From Pardosa pseudoannulata (lineage: Eukaryota; Arthropoda; Arachnida; Araneae; Lycosidae): a DNA stretch of 64,000 nucleotides. Positions 36,421 to 46,643 of this stretch are shown here, piece by piece. The stretch's first letter is position 1. Each line of letters starts with the position of its first letter. The translations under genes and the position numbers were made by a program. The notes beneath the pieces are model-generated. The model saw only the letters and a list, made by a program, of their open reading frames with translations, made no database searches and was not told the origin of the DNA. The stretch is from the NCBI GenBank assembly GCA_032207245.1, contig CM063499.1, forward strand, positions 87,347,699 to 87,411,698, given 5' to 3'.

Positions 36421-36612
36421 TTAAAATTTAATAAATATATTTAATATAAAATGGATTAGAGTGTTATTTGTTACAGTTCTCGTAAGTCGAAAGAACTGTT
36501 TCTTGATGCCGCGTTGTTTCAGGTTGCACCACAGCAGGAAGCAGTTTAAACACGCATTTCTACATTGGGTCAAATGAAGCGAACATTTGAATACTTCAGT
36601 TGAACAAGACAT
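36421..36612 (-). CDS. Small Cys-rich open frame upstream of SRA1, unrecognised
   Basis: 63 codons with a good start context (AAAATGT). Cys falls at residues 3, 10, 17, 21, 24 and 29, with a basic stretch after that. The first 45 codons lie in DNA markedly richer in G+C than the flanks; the last part becomes AT-rich and hydrophobic, as if reading into an intron. It may be an upstream SRA1 leader exon, the first exon of another gene, or chance. Confidence 0.25.
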   Translation of the reverse strand: MSCSTEVFKCSLHLTQCRNACLNCFLLWCNLKQRGIKKQFFRLTRTVTNNTLIHFILNIFIKF

Positions 36613-36699
36613 TTTGCTAACTAAATGCCATGATTTTACTTTCCTGTTTCACCATACACCCAACAGAAACCCAACGTTTTTGTGCTATAGCACAGTCCC

Positions 36700-37098
36700 A
36701 TCTATAGATGAGACCTGTAGACTATGGTGACACGCTGTCTTTGTAGGCGGAATAATGCTATGAAACTGCACTACAATAAAGTTATTCTCCAGCATGAGAA
36801 GTGAAAAATATTGCCAAATAAAAAGTCCTCCAATCAACTCTCGATAAGGATGATTCTTGTCGTGTTTTCCGGTGGTTATGTTGAAAAGTAACTGAAATAT
36901 TGCTGTATCTTTTGCAATAAATCTTTCTAGGTAGCAATTACTACTTAGAAAGATGCTTTGTTTCTTTCTCTACGGGCCTCGGAAAACTTAATTTCTGGTG
37001 GTCTCTCGTATATTTTTCATCAATCACTGCTATTATGTATTATACAAACATATTTTTGTTAGAGTATTAATATCAAAAGACGCATTGTCCATATTAGA

Positions 37099-37150
<52 letters not shown>

Positions 37151-37455
37151 TATGGTTTGGTTTGTGGAGTGCTACGGTCTACTTTTTGCAACACGAGGGC
37201 TAATGAGACCGGGACCTACTGCTTAAAGCCGATTCCGAACGGCTACGAACATCCATGCCATAGTGGGATTCGAACCCACGAACTCCGGTTCCGAAAGCCA
37301 GCACCCTAACCATTCGGACATCCATATATTCTATGAGAGACACACAAGAACAAACAACGAGCCTAAAGAATTATAATGGCTATTAGAAGCAAATCGTGAT
37401 ACTGCTTGAGGGTCAATCTACATTAACAAGGAGGGGAGAGATAGATTGGGATTGA
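36700..37455 (-). repeat. Possible 3' LTR of the copia remnant
   Basis: On the minus strand a purine run (GAGGGGGGGGGGAGAA) at about 37462-37478 follows the RNase H frame, as a polypurine tract should. A block around 36828-36860 (AGTCCTCCAATCAACT) recurs at about 38147, suggesting LTR-derived sequence. It is interrupted by a TA microsatellite (37101-37147) and a SINE. Boundaries uncertain. Confidence 0.4.
37155..37323 (-). mobile_element. SINE family S, intact copy with 12-bp TSD
   Basis: A full-length antisense copy flanked by ATATATTCTATG at 37143-37154 and 37324-37335. It inserted at the edge of a TA microsatellite. Confidence 0.9.
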
Positions 37456-37530
37456 ATTGGTATTCTCCCCCCCCCCTCAATGAGAACACTTCCACCAAAC
37501 AATTTTGTACAAACAATCATTAAATATTTT

Positions 37531-40100
37531 TTACAAATTCCAATAATATGCATATATTTTTTGTTTTTGATCTGGAAGTCCTTTTGTCAGTACGTCAGCA
37601 CCCATATCTTCTGTCGCGGCATATTTTACAGTCGTTATTCTATTCTTTACCAGATCTCTTATAAAATGATGTCCGATATCGATGTTTTGACTGTTTATGG
37701 TATACTGGGTTTTCAGATAAGTTAATCGTTCGTTGTTAGTATGTAAAGTAATTATTACATTTTTATCTAATATTTCATCAATCAGCCTTTTCATGTAATT
37801 TCCCTCTTTAGCTCCCTCAGTTAAAGCCATATGCTTGGTCTCAGTGGAAGACAGTGTGATGGTACACAGTTTTTACTCTCTCAACTTATAGCACTACTAC
37901 TCAAAATGAAACAATATCTAGTATATGATTTCCTATCGATTACACAATTTCCCAATTCGATATTTGTCTACCCATACAATTTGTTATCAGTATTATAAAA
38001 CACCAAACCGTAATTCATTGTGTTTTTCAAATATCTTAAAGCTCTTTTTTTTTTCGCTTTCCAAAGGGTTTTGTCCTGACAATCTAGAAAACGACTTAAA
38101 TAACTTACAGCCTGAGCAATATCAGTCTAGTTGATGTTCCCAAATAAATCCTCCAATCAACTATCGTTAAGGATGATTCTTAAGGATTCTCCACACTATG
38201 GTCCACTACAAGCCATCACCACCGTCTGGAGAGGCTTTGGCTTATCGTGGCCGATAGCGGCAGACGATAAAATAGCCTTGGTGGACGATGGCTTCGGAGG
38301 CGGTTTTTCTCCAAAGATCAAAGGCAGCCAGATGCGCAACAAAAGTGCGCAGTAGACCCTATGGACAAATCAATGCGCTCAGCTCATTTAGTGGCCCAGC
38401 GTGTGGATGCGACCCGTGAACCATCGTTCGAGGTCATCATCAGGAAGTGGTGAACAACTAGCCATAGTGTGGAGTCTACATTATGTTGTTTTTCGGATTT
38501 TACTAATTTTATAGTAACTTCTATTAGGGTGGATAAAGGTTTAGCATAACTCATTCCAAAATGTGACAATAACACTCGACTCTTTAATTTTACCATTTTC
38601 TTGCTTAAAATTTATTCCTAAACAATATTGAACACTACCCTTATATCTTAAGAAAAATTTACTGCGGAAGTAAATTTCAAACTCTTTTACGAGATTTTTA
38701 TTTTGGATGTCATCGACATGAACCGTTAAAACAGATTAAACTCCTTATCGTTGTGAATAAAATAAACACAGGAATCTGTTTAACTGAAATCGATTAAAAC
38801 CTGATGCAATTTAATATTCCAACCCACTTGATTATTTTAGACCGTATAAGGATTTTTTTAAGTAACATGATTTTTCCCCTCTGTTTTTAACGTCTTTTAT
38901 TAACTTTAATGAAATCATCTTTTTCACAATTTACCAGTAATGGCTTGTAGTGGCCATAATGTGGAGGGGCCTTAAATCTACTACAATATAATTTTTGTCC
39001 AGTCTATGAACTATTTCGGAAGTATCGTTTTTAATAACATTTGTTTTGTTATTCATACAAAAATCGACAATAATCATCTTTAACGTTATTTATCTGTTCT
39101 ATACCATTTTCGCAGTTACGTAATGTCCTAACACTCGGGAATCTATCGTGTCGGCTCCATGGGTTTGTATTTGTCTGCTACGGAGCATTCGTTAACTTGT
39201 ATTTTCATTTCTTCCTGAAATACATTTTCATCAGGGACGTAGCCAGAAATTATTTTCGGAGGGGGGACCAAGGGAGAAAAACATCATTATGTTTAAATGA
39301 TACTTCAATTGATGAAAGGGAAAGCACTGTATTTCCGGCCATTTTCCAGACTTTTATGGTCTAAGCGGGTTTTTTTTTTTTTTTTAAAGAGAATAACTGT
39401 CCATGTTAATGAACAGCTACGCAGATAGCGCACGCACACACACACACACAAACGGGGACATTGTCTATCTCCAAAATGGACTTTCAAAATTTCGGGGGGG
39501 GGGATCAGTTCCTCAAATCCTCCCCCCTGCCTACGGCCTTGATTTTCATTATGATAAAAATTAATTTTATACGTTTGATCTTAAGAATTTAAATCATCGA
39601 AAATTTTAACGCTACGTATTAGTAAGAATCGGTTTTCATGAAGATAATACTGTATAAGCCTTATTATTTTTACGGAGTACCCAGCGAAAATTCTCTTTTA
39701 GATATTCGAGAAAATTTGTGATGGGGTTCATTTTCCAAAATATATGCAGTGCAGCCAAATGTTTTAAAATAACCGACATTCGGAATTTTGTTATTCTATA
39801 TATCGAATCGGGTTTTTCCATTAAAATTTTTTCTAGGACAGCAATTTAGAATATTTGTTGTTTGTATAGCTTCAGCCTAAATGTTTAGAGGTGATTTTGA
39901 TTGTAGGTATTTCTACTAAGGTTCGATTTTTTCTTTTAGCTACGAATTTTTTTTTTAATTAGGGCAATAAGGCGCTTTTACTCTTCGTTCAATACCATTT
40001 TTAGATAATTATTTATCAAACTTGTTATTCAAACATTCTCCATTATTATTAGTCATAAATGCTTTAATTTTAACACCGTTTGATTTTTCCACAGAGATTT
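37531..40100 (-). pseudogene. Decayed Ty1/copia polyprotein
   Basis: Minus-strand remnants appear in the order expected for copia. An integrase-like piece around 40010-40085 reads KAFMTNNNGECLNNKF. RT-end-like sequence at 38384-38596 includes FGMSYAKPLSTLIE. RNase H at 37531-37830 includes MALTEGAKEGNYMKRL, HHFIRDLV and ADVLTKGLP. Many stops and shifts. A MITE at 38189-38474 interrupts it. Confidence 0.75.
38189..38474. mobile_element. MITE with 13-bp perfect inverted termini
   Basis: CTCCACACTATGG / CCATAGTGTGGAG ends enclose 286 bp of G+C-richer sequence, nested in the copia remnant. No target-site duplication is evident, so the superfamily is open. A related single end lies near 38951. 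Confidence 0.7.
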
Positions 40101-40478
40101 AACTTCAATAAATATAAATGAATCTAACGCTAAATTTTTATGTAAAAATCTTACTGACTAATACCTTAATCGTCTATAAACGTGAAAAAGTAAAGTGACT
40201 TACCTTAGGATTCCACTTTCACTGCAATAGAATACATGCTCTACAGTTGAAATATCAAACACAAGTGATAACAAAAGTTTGAAAAGCCTTTTTAATTTAT
40301 TTAAAAAAAATATTTTTTTACTTCTTTGAATTCAAGTTATTATGGTCGAAATTTTTAACCCAGCAGATATTATTTGCAAACTCGGAAGGATAACTGAAAA
40401 AACTCAGAATTCCAAGGTATCCTTGGAGCACAATCACCTGCATGGGAAGTTCTGAGAGAGAAACTTCTAGTCACTCCC

Positions 40479-40655
40479 TTGGTTTGATTTGATTTGGTAT
40501 GCTATGGTCTACTATTTAGCTTATGAGATTGGGACCTACTGCTTAAAACTGATCCAAATGCTTACGAACATCCATGCCAACAGCAGGATTTGAACCCATA
40601 TACATGGTATCGAAGAGCAGCAATACTCTACAATCAGGACATCGTTCGCTTCCTG
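40479..40655 (-). mobile_element. SINE family S, degenerate copy
   Basis: Antisense copy with deletions in the head and body; the GGATTTGAACCC B-box complement is still clear near 40585. No clean TSD. Confidence 0.75.
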
Positions 40656-40661
40656 GGATAT

Positions 40662-41100
40662 CAAGGTTCCCACTCTTTTTCCAGAACAAAAATTAAGGAC
40701 TTTCTAAGGACCAAAGTAGCTTTTTATACGGACCTACTTGAAATACACGGCATAATGATATAAACCCTATTTTCTGAGGAACATATTTTAATGGTTATGA
40801 ACCAGTCAAGGCATGTTCAATAAATGCCCTACAATATTTCAGAATTAAGTTTTTAAAAATGCCTAAAAATTAATATAAGATTGACAAAAATTAATTTTGA
40901 AAAATGTACATCTAAAGTTTTCTGAGTGATCAAACTAAAAATAAATTGAGTAGAGAGACGAGACTCTTATTTATGCAAAAGGCTGTTGTTAAATAATAAG
41001 TCTTGGAAAAAAATTTTTGAAAAAGTTTTTAGTGATCAAACTAAACATAAGTTGTGAATAAAATATATTATAAACAGTACTTTCTCAGGTTTAAAAATGA

Positions 41101-41141
<41 letters not shown>

Positions 41142-41842
41142 TGGCTGATTATACTTGACGTTGCCTGGGAAAGAAAAAAGTTTTAAACTTTTCTATCACA
41201 TACAATGCAAAGAAAATTAAACTTCCATAAGTAACTGAAATATCTACAAACCCTCATCCTCCATACTTTGTTTAATTAAAATCTGCATTACTGTTAGCTA
41301 TTAAGAAAGGGCAGCTGACTTTATTCTTTAAACCTTTTCAGTATGCAAAAGATTATTTGTCAAATAAGTTTTCTAGCTCATGACCATAAAAAATACTCAT
41401 AAACTAAAAGTATTTTCATATTTTTTTAAGAATATCAAGGAAAGGAATTCTGAATTACTACAGTAATACACTGAAAACATGTATTTGAAGATTTTCTTTA
41501 TTATTAATACTGCACTTTTGGCTAGAAAATTTAAAAGAATGTTATGAACATTAACAAATATTTTATATATTCTTTGAACAATATTTATCTCCTGTACTGG
41601 CATTCTTAGAACTGGTTTTGGGCAAATATAACTCCGACCTTCCAAAACTAGAAAGTAGGCGAATACGGTTAAAACTGATAGGAAGGGAAGAAAGTGGATA
41701 GCATCAGTGGAAAAATTGATTACATTCTAATTTAAAAATTAAGGAGTTTTTAAGGACCTTTGATAAAAATTAAGTAGTTTTTTTAAAGGCTCTTGAAAAT
41801 GAAAGCTAAAATTAAGGAGTTCTTAAGGACTTTGAGAACTCT
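40662..41842. mobile_element. hAT-like element family D, copy 2
   Basis: CAAGGTTCCCAC start and GAGAACTCT end, with GGATAT on each side as a likely 6-bp TSD. A TA microsatellite lies inside at 41103-41138. Parallel to 16724-17742. Confidence 0.8.
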
Positions 41843-41901
41843 GGATATACTGCCCAGGGCATTCCTCATGAGTAGTATTGTTTTCCTTTCAAATTTAAAT
41901 G

Positions 41902-42074
41902 GTTTGGTTTGGAGCGCTACGGTCTACTGTTTTGCACTCGAGGGCTAATGAGACCGGGACCTACTGCTTAAAGCCGATTCCGAACGGCTACGAACATCCA
42001 TGCCATAGTGGGATTCGAACCCACAAACTCAGGTTCCGAAGGCTAGCACCCTAACCATTCGGCCATTGTTTGGC
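41902..42074 (-). mobile_element. SINE family S, intact copy with 13-bp TSD
   Basis: Full-length antisense copy flanked by TCAAATTTAAATG at 41889-41901 and 42075-42087. Confidence 0.9.
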
Positions 42075-42089
42075 TCAAATTTAAATGAT

Positions 42090-43150
42090 TTTTGGTTTAT
42101 CCAGACTAACCATATGCTTAACATCCTGCTATTTGCTCACACTCATCAACACATAGCACCTATACCCAGCCCATGAGCATCATATTCTTTTAGTTATAAG
42201 ATATTTAATATCATAGGAATCTTATGTCTTAGACCTGTTGTACCTTGGTTCTATGACAATTTTAATGCAATTTATTGGATTTTATTTATAAACTTACCTG
42301 TAGTGTGTGTAAAGCCACAACGAATTTCCGTATTTCTTTTTACAGGTTTCTATATCAGTATCGATGATACGAAAACTAAAGATATTGTTTTTTTATAGTG
42401 TACTTTGGTTTATCGTTTTTACTTCTTTGTACAATATAAAGGAAGCATTATAAATCATATTAAATTTGAGTGTCATTTCCACAGTAATACTCATTTTGAT
42501 AGTTTTTGAATTAATTTTAGCAAGTTTCAGAGTTATATATATATATTTAAGCAGAAGAAAACTTTAATTTTGAAACTTTAAATACCTATTTTGATTTGTC
42601 CAGAATAAGTTTCAACTAGTTTTGTCTTGACATCTGTACATATGCATAAATGTATGTATTTTACATAATTCAAACATTGATATTCTGAATTTAAAACTAG
42701 TTTTACATGTATTTGCATTTTCTACCACTCTGATTGCAATTGGCACTGTACATAACGAAACATTTCTATGTAACATATTAGTGCCATGAAACATAATGAT
42801 GTATTTTAATATTTGAGAAAATATTTTTTAATTCGAGGTTGTTTAGGCACAAAGTGATATTATTTTGTAAGTTTTTAACAGTTATTTAGAAATTTTGTTA
42901 ATATTTTACTTATTTTTATTCCTTTAAAATGAGATTTCTGTTTATTATAATTTTATCCCATCAGTTGTTTCTTGGTAGTTAGTTGCAGCATTAATTTGAA
43001 ATCAATAGGAAAAAATTTTTTGCAGTCATATTTTGTAATTCAAATTATAGTAATTTTTATTTTATTTTTATCCATATCTGTATAAATAGAGGAAAAAAAA
43101 AAAGGCACACACTTCTGGTGTTAAAGTAATTTAAGCAAACTTAAATAAAA
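42090..43150. other. AT-rich intergenic DNA
   Basis: No exon or repeat recognised. A short TA run lies near 42536. Confidence 0.4.
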
Positions 43151-43155
43151 ATTAA

Positions 43156-43366
43156 CCCTTTGCACACGAGGGCTCAAGAGCTATTTAAATTTGTCATCAA
43201 ATTCGAGGGTTCCGTTACAAAGACTATGCAAAATAGTTAGTTTTTACGATTTATTTTTGTTCTTATGTTAAAAACTGAAAATTATTTGCTTTGTCTCTGT
43301 AACTGAGCCCTCAAGTTTGAAGACAAATTTTAAATGGTTCTGCTCCACAGCCCTTCAGTGCAAAGG
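43156..43366. mobile_element. piggyBac-type miniature element
   Basis: TTAA at 43152-43155 and 43367-43370 encloses CCCTTTGCAC / GTGCAAAGG termini. GAGGGCTCAAG and its complement CTTGAGGGCTC are subterminal. 211 bp. Confidence 0.8.
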
Positions 43367-43434
43367 TTAATAATTATTCACTTCAATTTCAAATCAAAAG
43401 TTTTTACTATTGTCACCTTCCTCATAATGTAGTG

Positions 43435-43800
43435 AGAAGGACTGTTAAGGACCTTCTAATGGGGGAGACTTATAAGGCCTGGCTTGATTCTGGCAATCAA
43501 AGGCAGGCCAAGGAGCTTAACCAGGGTTATCCCTGAATGAGGGTTAATGAGCTACTTAAGCTGAGTAGAAAAGAGCTAAGGGTGGCCATTGGTCTGTTGA
43601 CTGGCCATTGTTGCCTCAAGAGGCACCTCAACATTATTAGAATTACGGATAGCCCGGCATGTAGGGGATGCCATATAGCAGAGGAAAGTTCATCACATAT
43701 TTTGCGTGAATGTGACTACTACTGCGCCAAGAGATTTGAATTTCTTGGGTATTCATCGAGCCATGGAAGCTGATCAACTTCCAGGTTAAATTGCTGCTGA
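43435..43800 (+). pseudogene. LINE (Jockey/R1-like) C-terminal fragment
   Basis: Plus-strand frames encode a post-reverse-transcriptase tail: a LLTGHCCLKRHL block, then a Cys/His cluster C-x2-C..H-x4-C (SPACRGCHIAEESSSHILREC). This is typical of the end of non-LTR retrotransposon ORF2. An earlier stop separates the first 30 codons. 5'-truncated and dead. Confidence 0.75.
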
Positions 43801-43809
43801 GATTTATCT

Positions 43810-44290
43810 CTGTTGGGGATGATATTTAACACCAGATTGCCCAAGGTAGTCATTTTGACTGTTTTTTAATTTCAATTAGAAAAACAATTATGAAATATAA
43901 TGACACAATTTCTTAGAATTTGGTGACTTTTTCTATAACATATAAATGGGTTTATGAATAATTGTAGTTACTTCCACCCTCCTTTATTATATAATATTAA
44001 AAATTAATTTTAAACAAATTTCTTTACATATTTATTATTTTTTCACAATGCAGTCATTTTGACTGTTTTTAGGCAATATAGGTATACACGAAATCTCAAG
44101 CAAGCAAAAAAAAAAAAAAAAAAAAAAAACCCTTCTGCAGAGGCTCATTAAACTAGAATGGCTAAAATAATAAGTCAAATAAGTTGACGAGTGCATCTTT
44201 ATATAAACAACGAACTTCTTTATTGCTACCTGCAATCTTAAAAAACAAATTCTATTTACAAAAATTAAGTTAGTCATTTTTCACCTCGTA
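43810..44290. other. Spacer with repeated AGTCATTTTGACTGTTTTT block
   Basis: The block occurs at about 43850 and 44051. The first follows TTAACACCAGATTGCC, which looks like a piggyBac-type left end, but the right end is not clear. An A run lies at 44107-44129. Confidence 0.4.
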
Positions 44291-44690
44291 ATTTCAAAAC
44301 TTGCACTGTGCGAAGGCCGATGAGGCGGACTGCCGATCGACTGTGATCGTCAACTGCTGCAGATAACTGCAGTGGTCAAGTGTGGCTGATAGTCAACTGC
44401 GAGCAGCCTCCTTGGCTACCCGCTTATATCTCAAAAGCACATCCTCATATTTGTATACACCTGATGCCACTCAGGTGCAGCATAACCTTCGCAGCAAACT
44501 CTGCCACGCCTCCTAAAGCATGCATGTAAATCTCGATCGTGTGAACGTATCCCGTTCCACGCTAACCGGCATTTAACTTTGATCGATGGTGTCAAATGAA
44601 ATATCGTATTAGGCTTAACGCCATCAGTCAAGTTTTAAACATCACGGAACCGTAAGAATAAATGGGGTAAGTTGAGATTTCCCAACAATC
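44290..44690 (-). other. G+C-richer segment with LTR-like features
   Basis: Relatively G+C-rich, with a minus-strand GATATAAGCGGG box near 44425 and a plus-strand end CCCAACA near 44686. It could be a solo LTR in minus orientation, but flanking duplications were not confirmed. The frame at 44431-44631 has no recognisable domain. Confidence 0.3.
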
Positions 44691-45090
44691 TCAGCTATGG
44701 TCTCTCTGAGATCTAATGGTTAATATTTCTTTACCTTGTGTTCGAACTGTTTGTTCCAGTGAATGAGGGGCTTTTCAGTACAATAGGCCTTAGGCCACAG
44801 TGCTGGTGACATTATGGGCCGACCCACTCTAATTCTAATATTGTCACATTTTTTAAGCATATATTTCACTAGTTCTTATTTTTTTTAATTTTCTATAATT
44901 ATTGTGGTTTTTTTTTTTAAAGATCATTAGAAGCGTCTTACATAATTCTATTGACTTTTAAAATACCAAATTTGAAATTTCAATTTATTATTTATTTATA
45001 TTATATGCAGTCTCTAGTTTAATGCACTACATAATTTTTCACTAATTATTTTACATTTTAAGCACATTTTATTCTCATTATGTATATTAT

Positions 45091-46230
45091 ATACTAGCAT
45101 ATAGCCTGTCATATGACAGGATCAGTAAAATTTTTTATTTTCCAAAATTGTTAAGTACCTTATGAGGCAGGTAAAAAATGGTTTGTTTTTTGGCTGAAAA
45201 TTATCTGGTACATGCTGAATAATTTGTTTAACTTTATTGACCGCATGTTTGGTTTGGTTTGGTTTGGATTGCTAGGTCTACTTTTTTGCAACATGAGGAC
45301 TAATGAGACTGGGACCTACAGTTTAAAGTCGATTCCGAACGGCTACGAACATCCATGCCACAGTGGGATACGAACCCACGAACTCCGGTACCGAAGGCCA
45401 TCACCCTAACCAATCGGCCATCGTTCGGCATTGACTGCATGTTAGTTGCCACCTTTAATTTAACTTGTAATATTACTTGATAGGATGGACAGTATAGGTT
45501 TTAATATTGACAGTGATTATTTAGCGGTATATATGAATGATGGCCAAAATTTTAGCGAATGGATAGCAAACCCTGTGGTTATGTATAAAAAAACAAACTT
45601 CTCAATTTTCAAAGATATATAAATTAAATGCTAGATATCTATTAGTCCATGAAATAGACTCCTAGTCTTTGTTGTTATTACCGGTGATAACATTGTCATT
45701 GCAACAAAAAATAATCGATGATTCAATTTAAAATTATCACATATGTACCGAATCTAATATTTAAGCCAAATGTAAAAGAAAATTATTGACGTCATATCTA
45801 AGTTCAATGATAAAACGTATGAAAATAAGGCATAATTTAAATAATTTAAAATAAGAATTGATTAAATGAGAGGAATGACGTCACAATGCTAGAAAAATGT
45901 TATTTTTACCTAGTTATTACTTGACAAGTTGATAAATTTAATCGCCTGCTCTTAACTGGGGAAAATATGAGTTAAAATAATGGCATTAAAAGCTCGAAAA
46001 GAGGGGAAAGGGTGGATTTCGAACTTTTTAAAGAAGGCAGTATTTTTCGCTGTGATATGAAGCATATTTATACCCATTTATTTTAGAATCGTATCCATAG
46101 TTTAGGAGAAGATAAACATTACTCTCTTTGAATTTTGCTAACTATGAATGCCTCTATCCATTCCAGGTCCAACCGCTTCATAAAATCGAGGACAGACGTA
46201 CAGATAACTTAGGCTATTATTATATAGGAG
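45091..46230 (+). mobile_element. Interspersed repeat family C, copy 2 (interrupted)
   Basis: Same order of blocks as 3364-4023, from CCTGTCATATGACAGG to GAGGACAGAC. Split by about 470 bp of extra sequence that includes the SINE at 45250-45429. Confidence 0.75.
45250..45429 (-). mobile_element. SINE family S, intact copy with 14-bp TSD
   Basis: Full-length antisense copy flanked by ATTGACCGCATGTT (45236-45249) and ATTGACTGCATGTT (45430-45443), one mismatch. Confidence 0.9.
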
Positions 46231-46365
46231 ATTTTTCATGTATATTTTATACAATAACATTTCAATTTTTTTAAAATTAAAGTATGCCTCTTTAGTTGCA
46301 GAGTTTATATATGTATAAAGAGTTTATACATGCATGAAGAGAATTAAGAAGAATATGAAAAACAG

Positions 46366-46371
46366 TTTATT
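46366..46371 (-). terminator. Candidate polyadenylation signal of the kinase-like gene
   Basis: Minus-strand AATAAA about 195 bases after the stop codon at 46567. Suitable position for a 3' UTR end. The plus-strand frame at 46334-46522 overlaps this UTR and is not supported as a gene. Confidence 0.45.
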
Positions 46372-46566
46372 CATATATAAAACTGGAATAAAACAATTTA
46401 CAGAAAAATATTCTGTTGCCTCTTGTTTAACAAATGATGATAAAGAAAAAACATGTAACATACATCCATATAAAATAAGTTCATCTGGTAAAAAAAGTTT
46501 TTGTACACTTTTTACAAAATAACTCCTTACGGATCAAAAACAATTTATACAAAAATTCAGTTTTCA

Positions 46567-46643
46567 TCAGTTGCACATACCACTGGGCCCAGCTCCATCG
46601 ACTAAACTTCTCAAAATTAAAGCTAGATCTTCCGGTTTAGAAG
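46567..46643 (-). CDS. Kinase-like gene last exon (C-terminus and stop)
   Basis: 77 nt after a TTCCTTAG acceptor. It encodes 25 residues (ending GPSGMCN) and TGA, immediately followed by a second in-frame TGA. The acceptor region is the first unit of a 128-bp triplicate. Confidence 0.75.

Noticed and set aside
37101..37147. Dinucleotide runs (also 28323, 30291, 41103, 53170, 55172 and 60186) as CRISPR-like or regulatory arrays
   Set aside because: Plain (TA)n, (CA)n and (CT)n microsatellites without spacers.
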